DNA from: Chitinophaga flava
Lineage (GTDB): Bacteria; Bacteroidota; Bacteroidia; Chitinophagales; Chitinophagaceae
Length of the DNA: 64,000 bases
Reading direction: 5' to 3'
Assembly: GCF_003308995.1 (NCBI RefSeq)
Contig: NZ_QFFJ01000002.1
Span: 248,001 to 312,000 of the forward strand
The translations under genes were made by a program, and so were the position numbers. Of the stretch, positions 15,058 to 21,785 are shown one piece after another; positions within the stretch are counted from its first letter, which is position 1, and each line of letters opens with the position of its first letter. The notes below the pieces were generated by a model that did not search any database, was not told where the DNA came from, and saw only the letters and a list, made by a program, of their open reading frames with translations.

Positions 15058-16626
15058 ATGAAAAGAGAAGCTATTGTTGCAGCCCTGAGAAAAGACCTGG
15101 AGCCATGGGATGTTATTGTGGCCGGTGGTGGTGCTACCGGCCTTGGTGCTGCCCTGGAGGCCGTCACCAGAGGATATCGTACCCTGCTGCTGGAACAGGC
15201 CGACTTCGCGGCCTCTACTTCCAGTAAAAGCACCAAACTCGTACATGGAGGTGTCCGTTACCTGGCACAGGGTGATGTGTCCCTGGTAAGAGAAGCCAGT
15301 ATAGAACGCGGCCGCCTCGCCCACAACGCTCCCCACCTCGTCCGTAACCTCAGTTTCGTGATTCCCACTTTCAACGCCTGGGAAAACATAAAGTATACGA
15401 TCGGCCTTAAAATGTATGACTGGCTGGCCGGAAATCTCAGTCTTGGAAAGTCAGTACATATCTCCCGCAAAGATACCCTGGATAAGCTCTCTACCTTGAA
15501 AAAAGACCGCCTCGCCGGCGGCGTCCTGTACCACGATGGCCAGTTCGATGACAGCCGCCTCGCCATCAACCTGGCCCAGACCATCTCCGATAAAGGCGGC
15601 ACTGTATTGAACTACATGAAAATCACCGGCCTCCGCAAAGATGGAGAAGGCAATATCAGCGGACTGACGGTAAGGGATACACTAAATGATGGCCCGGAAA
15701 TTTTCCTCAATACCAGGGCGGTGATCAATGCCACCGGTGTTTTTGCAGATGATGTCCTGGAAATGGACAACCCCGACGCACCTAAATCTATCGCGGCCAG
15801 TCAGGGTGTTCATGTGGTACTCGACAGCAGTTTTCTGCCTGGCCACAATGCACTCATGATACCGTCTACCAGCGATGGCCGCGTGTTGTTTGTAGTGCCC
15901 TGGCACAATAAGGTGGTAGTAGGTACCACCGATACACCGGTCAATCACATCAGCCTCGAACCACATGCACTAGAAGCTGAAATCAACTTCATCCTGCAAA
16001 CAGCCGGACAATACCTCGTCCGGGCGCCCCAACGCAGCGATGTACGCAGCGTATGGGCAGGCCTGCGACCACTGGCTGCCGCCAAGGCAGAAGGTCATAA
16101 AACCAAAGAGATATCCCGCAGCCATAAAATCATCGTGGCCGCCTCCGGCCTTGTCACTATCATTGGTGGTAAATGGACTACCTATCGCCGCATGGCGGAA
16201 GATGTGTTGCATCAACTGGAAAAATCCCTGCGCTGGAAACAAACAGAATCCCAGACCCAGGAAATGCTGGTCCATGGCGCCACTCCTAATGTCAACTGGG
16301 ACGATCCCTGGTATTTCTACGGCAGCGATGCACTATATCTGCATCAGCTGGTAGCCACCCAGCCCGATATGCAGGAAGTGCTGAGCGAACCATATTATAT
16401 TTTAAAAGCACAGGTAGTATGGGCTGTAAGAGAAGAAATGGCCCGGAATATTGCGGATTTCTTGGCCAGAAGGGTACGCCTCCTGTTTCTGGATGCCAGA
16501 GAAGCTTTACGTATAGCCCCCGCCGTTGCCGCTATTATGGCAACTGAACTGATTAAAGATGAACGCTGGGTAAACGAACAACTGAAAACCTTCGAAACCC
16601 TCGCTCAAGGGTATATCTTATCCTGA
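15058..16626 (+). CDS. glpD: Glycerol-3-phosphate dehydrogenase, FAD-dependent
   Basis: 522 residues, normal for aerobic GlpD. The FAD dinucleotide-binding motif is VIVAGGGATGLGAALEAVTR (residues about 20-39), followed by the family signature SSKSTKLVHGGVRYLAQGD. A second glycine-rich block near residue 360 reads VTIIGGKWTTYRRMAEDV, and a C-terminal GlpD-type domain closes the protein. It oxidises sn-glycerol 3-phosphate to dihydroxyacetone phosphate at the membrane, passing electrons to quinone. No glpF or glpK lies nearby. A strong 14-bp hairpin follows the stop, shared with the convergent nitroreductase gene. Confidence 0.92.
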   Translation: MKREAIVAALRKDLEPWDVIVAGGGATGLGAALEAVTRGYRTLLLEQADFAASTSSKSTKLVHGGVRYLAQGDVSLVREASIERGRLAHNAPHLVRNLSFVIPTFNAWENIKYTIGLKMYDWLAGNLSLGKSVHISRKDTLDKLSTLKKDRLAGGVLYHDGQFDDSRLAINLAQTISDKGGTVLNYMKITGLRKDGEGNISGLTVRDTLNDGPEIFLNTRAVINATGVFADDVLEMDNPDAPKSIAASQGVHVVLDSSFLPGHNALMIPSTSDGRVLFVVPWHNKVVVGTTDTPVNHISLEPHALEAEINFILQTAGQYLVRAPQRSDVRSVWAGLRPLAAAKAEGHKTKEISRSHKIIVAASGLVTIIGGKWTTYRRMAEDVLHQLEKSLRWKQTESQTQEMLVHGATPNVNWDDPWYFYGSDALYLHQLVATQPDMQEVLSEPYYILKAQVVWAVREEMARNIADFLARRVRLLFLDAREALRIAPAVAAIMATELIKDERWVNEQLKTFETLAQGYILS

Positions 16627-16631
16627 TATAT

Positions 16632-16669
16632 GATTTAGGGATTTGAAGAAATCTCCAAATCCCTAAATC
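16632..16669. terminator. 14-bp perfect hairpin between convergent glpD and nitroreductase genes
   Basis: GATTTAGGGATTTG (16632-16645) pairs with CAAATCCCTAAATC (16656-16669). An A-run follows on the + strand, and upstream of the hairpin the - strand lacks a T-run, so it may act more by structure than as a canonical terminator. Part of the right arm recurs at 17789 (see findings). Confidence 0.55.
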
Positions 16670-16690
16670 AAAAAATCGTACATCAAATTC

Positions 16691-17281
16691 CTACATCCAC
16701 TTTACTTTTTCTGCCAATGGCTTGATTCGTTTTCCTGGCTGTGCCGGTTCGTCGGTATAACCCAGATAAAAGAATCCCAGCACCTGGTCATCATCTCCCA
16801 GGCCCAGATAATCCTGCATGGCAGGATGGTAGGTCATACCTCCTGAACCCCAGTAGGCGGAAATGCCCTGAGCAGTAGCGCCCAGCCACATATTCTGCAC
16901 AGCGCAGGATACTGCTGCCACCTCTTCTACAACAGGAATTTTAGGATTGCTGCCCCGTTTCATGCAGATGGCAATCACGTGAGAGGCCAGGTTACCCTGA
17001 TCTTTCAGTTTGTCGTAGTTGCCGGGGATGAACTTGTCGGCAGCCGTATGTTGTTTGTACAGGTCGGCATGGTCAGCACAAAACTGCTGTACTTTGTCTC
17101 CACTGTAAACAATAAAATGCCAGGGCTCTGTATAGCCATGGGTAGGAGCCCAGTCAGCCAGCTGCAGCAGTTGTTGTATGGTATCGTCGGCCACTTTTTT
17201 ACCGTTCATGCTGGTGGGTTTCACCGTGCGGCGGGAGGCAATTATTTTTTCCAGATAGCTGGTCGTTGTATTTATTTCCAT
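16691..17281 (-). CDS. Nitroreductase-family FMN oxidoreductase
   Basis: 196 residues. The opening IIASRRTVKPTSMNGKKV gives the SRR(S/T) phosphate-contact motif of nitroreductases, then the helix LLQLADWAPTHGYTEPWHF matches the FMN-pocket stretch (A.APT..N/..PW.F). The C-terminal part (VLGFFYLGYTDEPAQPGKR) is the usual family ending. It probably binds FMN as a homodimer and reduces nitro- or quinone-type compounds with NAD(P)H; true substrate unknown. It lies 17 bases downstream of the thioesterase gene on the same strand, so the two are likely cotranscribed. Confidence 0.88.
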   Translation of the reverse strand: MEINTTTSYLEKIIASRRTVKPTSMNGKKVADDTIQQLLQLADWAPTHGYTEPWHFIVYSGDKVQQFCADHADLYKQHTAADKFIPGNYDKLKDQGNLASHVIAICMKRGSNPKIPVVEEVAAVSCAVQNMWLGATAQGISAYWGSGGMTYHPAMQDYLGLGDDDQVLGFFYLGYTDEPAQPGKRIKPLAEKVKWM

Positions 17282-17298
17282 GATCTTGTTTTAATCGG

Positions 17299-17736
17299 TT
17301 AAATGTTTTCCAGGGCAGTTTTCATGGCTGCCGGCAGTTTCATAACTTTCCGGAGGTTATAGTCAAAGCATATCATGCCGGTTTTGGCATCGGCGATAGT
17401 AATAGACTGGCCATTGCGCTGGGTGGTAATATGATAGAATAACTCAAAGCCAAACGCACTATATTCCCCGGCAGCCATTTCCACGGTGAAGATATCTCCG
17501 TGAAAACCTTCGCCTTTATAGGCAACGGCTACGTCGCTCATAATCAGGCCGGTATTGGCTTCCAGGTCTAGTTCTTTGTAGCCGGCCTGCTGCACAAACT
17601 GCATACGGGCTTCGTGCATAATAGAGAGGATGGCATCATTGCCTACATGTCCTCCATAGTTAACATCCTGTATCCTGATAGGTATCGTTGTGCTGAATCC
17701 GAGTTTTTCCGGTAAGTCTATTTTTATTCTGGCCAT
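17299..17736 (-). CDS. Acyl-CoA thioesterase, 4-hydroxybenzoyl-CoA thioesterase (hotdog) type
   Basis: 145 residues, the normal length of a single hotdog domain. The N-terminal strand IPIRIQDVNYGGHVGNDAIL carries the D-x-N-Y-x-x-H-x-x-N pattern of the YbgC/FcbC group, where Asp is replaced or shifted in some members, followed by the long central helix (SIMHEARMQFVQQAGY). It likely hydrolyses short- or medium-chain acyl-CoA thioesters in the cytoplasm. It sits upstream of the nitroreductase gene with a 17-base gap, and downstream of the rdgB-like gene with 75 bases of AT-rich repeat-like DNA. Confidence 0.82.
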   Translation of the reverse strand: MARIKIDLPEKLGFSTTIPIRIQDVNYGGHVGNDAILSIMHEARMQFVQQAGYKELDLEANTGLIMSDVAVAYKGEGFHGDIFTVEMAAGEYSAFGFELFYHITTQRNGQSITIADAKTGMICFDYNLRKVMKLPAAMKTALENI

Positions 17737-17786
17737 TATTTTTTAGGTAGATGGTTTTGATGTAGAGGATGATTTTAAAATCAAAA

Positions 17787-17815
17787 AATTCCTAAATCAC
17801 AAAATCGTAAATCAA
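17787..17815. repeat. Second copy of a short AT-rich dispersed repeat
   Basis: The stretch TTCCTAAATCACAAAATCGT and its continuation AAATCAA match 16660-16686 (TCCCTAAATCAAAAAATCGT, then ACATCAA) at all but a few positions. Both copies lie at the 3' end of - strand genes. Confidence 0.55.
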
Positions 17816-18387
17816 TATGATTGCAGGAAGGCCACGAATTTTTCGAAGGCCCGGCCCCGGTGGCTGTATTGGTTTTTCTCTGTCAGGTCCATTTGGGCGA
17901 ACGAACGGTCTGCTCCTTCCGGAATAAAGATAGGATCGTAGCCGAAACCTTTTTCTCCCATGGTATGGGTGCTGATATGGCCCTGGCTGACACCTTCAAA
18001 CTGATACTCCTTGCCATCCAGTATCAGGGAGATGACGGTACGGAAACGGGCCGCTCTGTTGGTGACACCTTCCATTTCAGTCAGCACCTTGGCGATATTG
18101 TCGGAGGCCAGCTTCTGTTCGCCGGCATAGCGGGCGCTTAATACACCCGGAGCGCCCTGAAGGGCATCTATTTCCAGGCCGGTATCTTCCGCAAAACAGT
18201 TCTGTCCCGTCATCTGGTGGATGGTGCCGGATTTCTCCCTGGCATTTTCTTCCAGTGTGTCGTGTGGCTCGGGGATATCGATATCAATACCGGCTTCATG
18301 CAGGGTAATGATCTCAAAGTGATCACCCAGCATAGAACGGAATTCTTTAACCTTGTTCTCGTTATTGGTAGCAAAAATCAGTTTCAT
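17812..18387 (-). CDS. rdgB: XTP/dITP diphosphatase (RdgB/HAM1 family)
   Basis: 191 residues from the ATG at 18387; a TTG two codons earlier is unnecessary. The nucleotide-binding start KLIFATNNENKVKEFRSML and the family block CFAEDTGLEIDALQGAPGV followed by SARYAG are diagnostic, as is the C-terminal SHRGRAFEKF. It hydrolyses non-canonical purine triphosphates (XTP, dITP, ITP) to the monophosphate plus pyrophosphate, keeping them out of DNA. It follows the gene at 18418-18915 on the same strand with a gap of 30 bases, suggesting an operon with a possible replication-related partner. Confidence 0.93.
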   Translation of the reverse strand: MKLIFATNNENKVKEFRSMLGDHFEIITLHEAGIDIDIPEPHDTLEENAREKSGTIHQMTGQNCFAEDTGLEIDALQGAPGVLSARYAGEQKLASDNIAKVLTEMEGVTNRAARFRTVISLILDGKEYQFEGVSQGHISTHTMGEKGFGYDPIFIPEGADRSFAQMDLTEKNQYSHRGRAFEKFVAFLQSY

Positions 18388-18417
18388 CTTCAAATAGCAA
18401 AAAAATTATATAATAAC

Positions 18418-18915
18418 CTAGATACCTAATAGTTGTTTTAGTCCGGCCCATAATTTGGCTTTCAGTATTTTGTCGGCCCCGATCAGCTGGAGCTCATCAG
18501 AAAGCAGCAGGGTAGTGGAGTTGGCAGTCACTATCTGATACAATGGCGCATCAGTAAGGCCTAACGGCCCCGATGCTGTGCCAAATACAATGGCCTTCTC
18601 TATTTTTACGGCAGACTGCCAGCCAGCGAAGCCCAGTTGAGGGTAGTGAGAGGCGTTAATAAGCGACACATCCTGCATGCTTAGTTTACAGGCATTTAAT
18701 ATATTGGTAAGGAGGTTGAATAATTCATCATTTAAGTAGGCTTCATTTTCGTTTTGTATGAAGAGCGCAATGTTTTTTTGATTTTCTCCTAAATATTTGA
18801 CTTTCGGCACCTCAATTTGCTGCGCTGCAACCGGCATGCTTTTCCCGGGAATGATGGGCTGGGTGAAGATTTTAGCCAGATAATACGGATCAAGTTCCAA
18901 TTGCTCGAGCGACAT
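18418..18915 (-). CDS. Hypothetical protein, weakly resembling DNA polymerase III psi subunit
   Basis: 165 residues, alpha/beta, no signal peptide or membrane segment. The central part (NQKNIALFIQNENEAYLNDE, then LLTNILNACKLSMQDVSLIN) has the strand-helix pattern of HolD-like proteins, and the end LSDELQLIGADKILKAKLWA recalls the 'LxxLxxxPxxKxxLWxxL' ending of psi (HolD) and of uracil-DNA-glycosylase-like folds. This is a by-eye resemblance only. The gene is first in a likely operon with rdgB, divergent from ilvE. If not HolD-like, it is an uncharacterised conserved Bacteroidota protein. Confidence 0.65.
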   Translation of the reverse strand: MSLEQLELDPYYLAKIFTQPIIPGKSMPVAAQQIEVPKVKYLGENQKNIALFIQNENEAYLNDELFNLLTNILNACKLSMQDVSLINASHYPQLGFAGWQSAVKIEKAIVFGTASGPLGLTDAPLYQIVTANSTTLLLSDELQLIGADKILKAKLWAGLKQLLGI

Positions 18916-19045
18916 ATTATTATGATTTAATTTAATATTAAAGTCCGGCGTAGGGAAAAATCAGTTTATTTGCACTGCCGTAGGCCGCAACTGCGCCCTA
19001 CCCCGGGACGAAAGTGTAAAAATATTGAGATAAAATTGATTAACC

Positions 19046-20146
19046 ATGATGGTAGCTAAATCAACAGTAAAGGAAGAAGCATTACAGAAGATCAAAGTCA
19101 CAAAAACTACGCATAGCCGTTTAAGTGAAGTAGATTTTAATAATCTGGTATTCGGTAAAAAATATGCAGACCACATGCTGGTTGCTGATTTTGATGGAAA
19201 AGCGTGGGTAAATGCCGAAATCATGCCTTTTCAGAACTTTTCTGTAAGTCCTTCCAATGCAGCCTGGCACTATGGACAGGCTATCTTCGAGGGCATCAAA
19301 GCCTATAAAGATCCTCAGGACAACCCGATGATTTTCAGGCCTTACGATAACTACAGAAGATTTAATACCTCTGCGGAAAGAATGGGGATGCCCGAAGTAC
19401 CCGAGTGGCTGTTTATTGGTGGCATGGACATGCTGATAGATCTGGACCGCAACTGGATCCCTACAGGACCTGGCTGCTCCCTCTATCTGCGTCCCTTTAT
19501 GATTGCCGCTGATGAGTTTATCGGTGTACGTCCTTCCGATACCTATCGTTTTGCCATTATCAATTCTCCATCCGGACCATATTTCAATAAGCCGATCAAA
19601 CTGCTGGTGCAGGACAAATATGTACGTGCTTTCCCGGGTGGCGTTGGATATGCTAAAGCTGCGGGTAACTATGGTGGTACCATGTATCCTACCATGCAGG
19701 CCAAAAAGCAGGGCTACGACCAGATTCTCTGGGTAGACGGCTATGAACATAAATACCTGCAGGAGTGCGGTACCATGAACGTATTCGTGATCATCGGCAA
19801 TACAGCCATTACACCTGATCTGTCTCAGGGTACTATCCTGGAAGGGGTAACCCGCGCCAGCGTAATCGACCTGCTCAAAGATCTGGGCCTCACCGTGGAA
19901 GAAAGACCTGTTTCTATTGATGAAGTGGTGAACGCCTATAAAAACGGTACCCTTAAAGAAGTATTCGGTACTGGTACTGCCGCTGCACTGGCTTACGTAG
20001 AACAGCTGGATTACCTCGATACTGAGATCAAACTGGATACTGCTACCTACAAAATCGGAGCTGAAGTTATCCGCCGTCTGGATGCCATCCGCACCGGCCG
20101 TGAAGAGGATAACCGTAACTGGAATTATCATGTAGGCAATGAATAA
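19046..20146 (+). CDS. ilvE: Branched-chain-amino-acid aminotransferase
   Basis: 366 residues, the long (group II) form. The PLP-binding region is seen in VGYAKAAGNYGGTMYPTMQA (the lysine of the AK.AGNY motif), with the upstream SNAAWHYGQAIFEGIKAYK block and the later QECGTMNVFVIIG and TPDLSQGTILEGVTR motifs of class IV transaminases. It transfers amino groups between branched-chain amino acids and 2-oxoglutarate as the last step of Val/Leu/Ile synthesis. Two ATGs stand in tandem at 19046 and 19049; either can be the start. No other ilv genes lie nearby. A strong terminator follows at 20173. Confidence 0.93.
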   Translation: MMVAKSTVKEEALQKIKVTKTTHSRLSEVDFNNLVFGKKYADHMLVADFDGKAWVNAEIMPFQNFSVSPSNAAWHYGQAIFEGIKAYKDPQDNPMIFRPYDNYRRFNTSAERMGMPEVPEWLFIGGMDMLIDLDRNWIPTGPGCSLYLRPFMIAADEFIGVRPSDTYRFAIINSPSGPYFNKPIKLLVQDKYVRAFPGGVGYAKAAGNYGGTMYPTMQAKKQGYDQILWVDGYEHKYLQECGTMNVFVIIGNTAITPDLSQGTILEGVTRASVIDLLKDLGLTVEERPVSIDEVVNAYKNGTLKEVFGTGTAAALAYVEQLDYLDTEIKLDTATYKIGAEVIRRLDAIRTGREEDNRNWNYHVGNE

Positions 20147-20172
20147 GGGAATTACATATTATTAAAATAATG

Positions 20173-20205
20173 AAAATAGGCCGTTTTAAACGGCCCTATT
20201 TTTTT
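20173..20205 (+). terminator. Rho-independent terminator after ilvE
   Basis: AATAGGCCGTTT and AAACGGCCCTATT form a GC-rich stem with one bulge, followed by seven Ts. It begins 27 bases after the ilvE stop and isolates ilvE from the str operon. Confidence 0.85.
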
Positions 20206-20331
20206 ATGGTAGTTTCTGAAGGAAATCATACCTTTGCAATCCGGATTTTTGATGTCCTCTTTTATACCAAGATAGATTACCCAGTCTCCGACTACAGGAA
20301 ATTCAAAGCCGGTAAAAAATATTCGAAACAA

Positions 20332-20363
20332 TTTTGTTATTCACATATATAGTTTTACCTTTG
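20332..20363 (+). promoter_or_regulatory. Bacteroidota-type promoter of the str operon (rpsL)
   Basis: TTTTG (20332-20336), 19 bases, then TACCTTTG (20356-20363) fits the Bacteroidota consensus TTTG-N19-TAnnTTTG. The expected transcript start lies in the following CCCTCCC tract, giving a 5' UTR of about 65 bases. The same ACCTTTGCC(C/T)CCC initiation region recurs in front of fusA and rpsJ. Confidence 0.75.
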
Positions 20364-20430
20364 CCCTCCCAAAATCCCTTATGGGAAATTTGGATGTCAT
20401 TGTAAACCGACATAAAAAACTAGGTAAAGA

Positions 20431-20811
20431 ATGCCTACTATACAACAATTAGTAAGAAAAGGAAGAGAAATTATCCGGGCTAAGTCCAAGTCCAGGGCAT
20501 TAGATAGCTGCCCTCAGCGTCGCGGTGTTTGTACCCGTGTGTACACAACCACGCCTAAAAAACCTAACTCCGCTTTACGTAAAGTGGCAAAGGTACGTTT
20601 GACCAATAAAGTTGAGGTGATCGCTTATATCCCAGGTGAAGGTCACAACCTGCAGGAGCACTCTATCGTACTGATCCGTGGTGGTAGGGTAAAAGACTTA
20701 CCAGGTGTTCGTTACCACATTGTTCGCGGTTCCCTGGATACTGCCGGTGTGAAAGACAGAAAGCAGAGCCGTTCCAAATATGGTACTAAAAAGGAAAAGG
20801 CTAAAAAATAA
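20431..20811 (+). CDS. rpsL: 30S ribosomal protein S12
   Basis: 126 residues, full length. The decoding-centre loops are intact: TTPKKPNSALRKVAKV with Lys43, and GRVKDLPGVRYHIVRG with Lys88 and Pro91, the positions where streptomycin-resistance changes occur; all three have the wild-type residue. First gene of the str operon, 29 bases before rpsG. Unusually, fusA does not follow rpsG directly; a - strand operon is inserted. Confidence 0.97.
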   Translation: MPTIQQLVRKGREIIRAKSKSRALDSCPQRRGVCTRVYTTTPKKPNSALRKVAKVRLTNKVEVIAYIPGEGHNLQEHSIVLIRGGRVKDLPGVRYHIVRGSLDTAGVKDRKQSRSKYGTKKEKAKK

Positions 20812-20840
20812 TCAATTATAAATAGTCGTAATTTTCAATA

Positions 20841-21308
20841 ATGAGAAAGCAAGCTGCAAAAAAATTGCCTCTGGCTCCGGATCCTCGGTTTAACGACAAG
20901 CTGGTAACACGCTTCGTTAATAACGTAATGGAACAAGGAAAGAAGAGCATTGCCTATAAAATTTTCTACGATGCTGTGGATAAGGTGAGCCAGATGACCG
21001 GAGAAAACGGTTATGAGGTTTGGAGAAAAGCATTAAACAATGTTACTCCTGCTGTTGAAGTTAGAAGCCGCCGTATCGGTGGTGCTACCTTCCAGATCCC
21101 TGCTGAGGTTCGTCCTGATAGGAAAGTTTCCCTGAGCATCAAATGGCTGGTTCGTTTCGCTGGTGAAAGAAACGGTAAGAGCATGGCAGATAAACTGGCC
21201 AATGAAATCGTAGCAGCAAGCAAAGGTGAAGGCGCAGCGTTCAAGAAAAAAGAAGATACTCACCGCATGGCGGAAGCTAACAAGGCTTTCTCTCACTTCA
21301 GAGTGTAG
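20841..21308 (+). CDS. rpsG: 30S ribosomal protein S7
   Basis: 155 residues, matching the short bacterial S7. The N-terminal block MRKQAAKKLPLAPDPRFNDK and the 16S-binding stretch VEVRSRRIGGATFQIPAEVR are typical. S7 nucleates assembly of the 30S head; in enterobacteria it also represses translation of its own operon. It is followed by a strong terminator at 21340-21375, so this str transcript contains only rpsL and rpsG. Confidence 0.97.
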   Translation: MRKQAAKKLPLAPDPRFNDKLVTRFVNNVMEQGKKSIAYKIFYDAVDKVSQMTGENGYEVWRKALNNVTPAVEVRSRRIGGATFQIPAEVRPDRKVSLSIKWLVRFAGERNGKSMADKLANEIVAASKGEGAAFKKKEDTHRMAEANKAFSHFRV

Positions 21309-21339
21309 TTTTAGCCCTCACGGGCAACTCAATATATTT

Positions 21340-21375
21340 GGCAAACAGTTCCTCTTCGGAGCTGTTTGCCTTTTT
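21340..21375 (+). terminator. Terminator after rpsG
   Basis: GGCAAACAG and CTGTTTGCC form the outer stem, extended inside by CTC-TTCG-GAG, a stable tetraloop, and followed by TTTTTA. It ends the rpsL-rpsG transcript. Confidence 0.9.
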
Positions 21376-21730
21376 ATGTGTGGATAAGTAGTGCTTTTAG
21401 TGTGAATAACCCCTGCATTACCCCGTTGATAAACTAAGCCTCCCACTATCATGGCGGATTTGCCAGGACATCATTTGGCATGATCTAAATGTGGATAACT
21501 GCACAATTTCCGTATAAACAGCCCGGTATTTCAACTGCTCCCCCGGAGTTCTCCCTGATCCTCCCCTTATCTGCTGTCCCTCTACACTCGTTGGTTTTTA
21601 AACCTCGGCTTTAATACGCATGCCGTGTTGAATGGTTGCCAGTTCCCATATTTATCCCCCGTCAACAACATTTCAATACCTCCTTGTCGACCACTGACAT
21701 CTGGCCCGTTTCAAACTTTCCTCCCGGACA

Positions 21731-21760
21731 TAAAAAAGCCGTCAGGAGATCCTGACGGCC
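21731..21760 (-). terminator. Terminator of the collagen-like operon
   Basis: On the - strand GCCGTCAGGA-TC-TCCTGACGGC forms a perfect 10-bp stem followed by TTTTTTA, 26 bases after the collagen-like gene's stop at 21786. Confidence 0.88.
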
Positions 21761-21785
21761 TTTACTAATTGGATAGATATACTGC

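Larger units (their letters stand above)
21309..21785. other. Convergent gap between rpsG and the collagen-like gene
   Basis: 477 bases with two terminators (21340-21375 on +, 21731-21760 on -). Between them lie about 350 bases of pyrimidine-rich, stop-filled sequence (for example CTGCTCCCCCGGAGTTCTCC). No ORF, RNA gene or repeat was recognised in it. Confidence 0.6.

Noticed and set aside
19121..20131. A 336-codon minus-strand frame opposite ilvE
   Set aside because: It is a shadow of the ilvE frame; ilvE has all family motifs and the shadow has none.
20170..20352. 60-codon plus-strand ORF between ilvE and rpsL
   Set aside because: It begins inside the ilvE terminator and ends just before the rpsL promoter; no coding character.
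21309..21785. Possible RNA gene in the pyrimidine-rich gap between rpsG and the collagen-like gene
   Set aside because: Apart from the two terminators no stable fold or promoter was seen.
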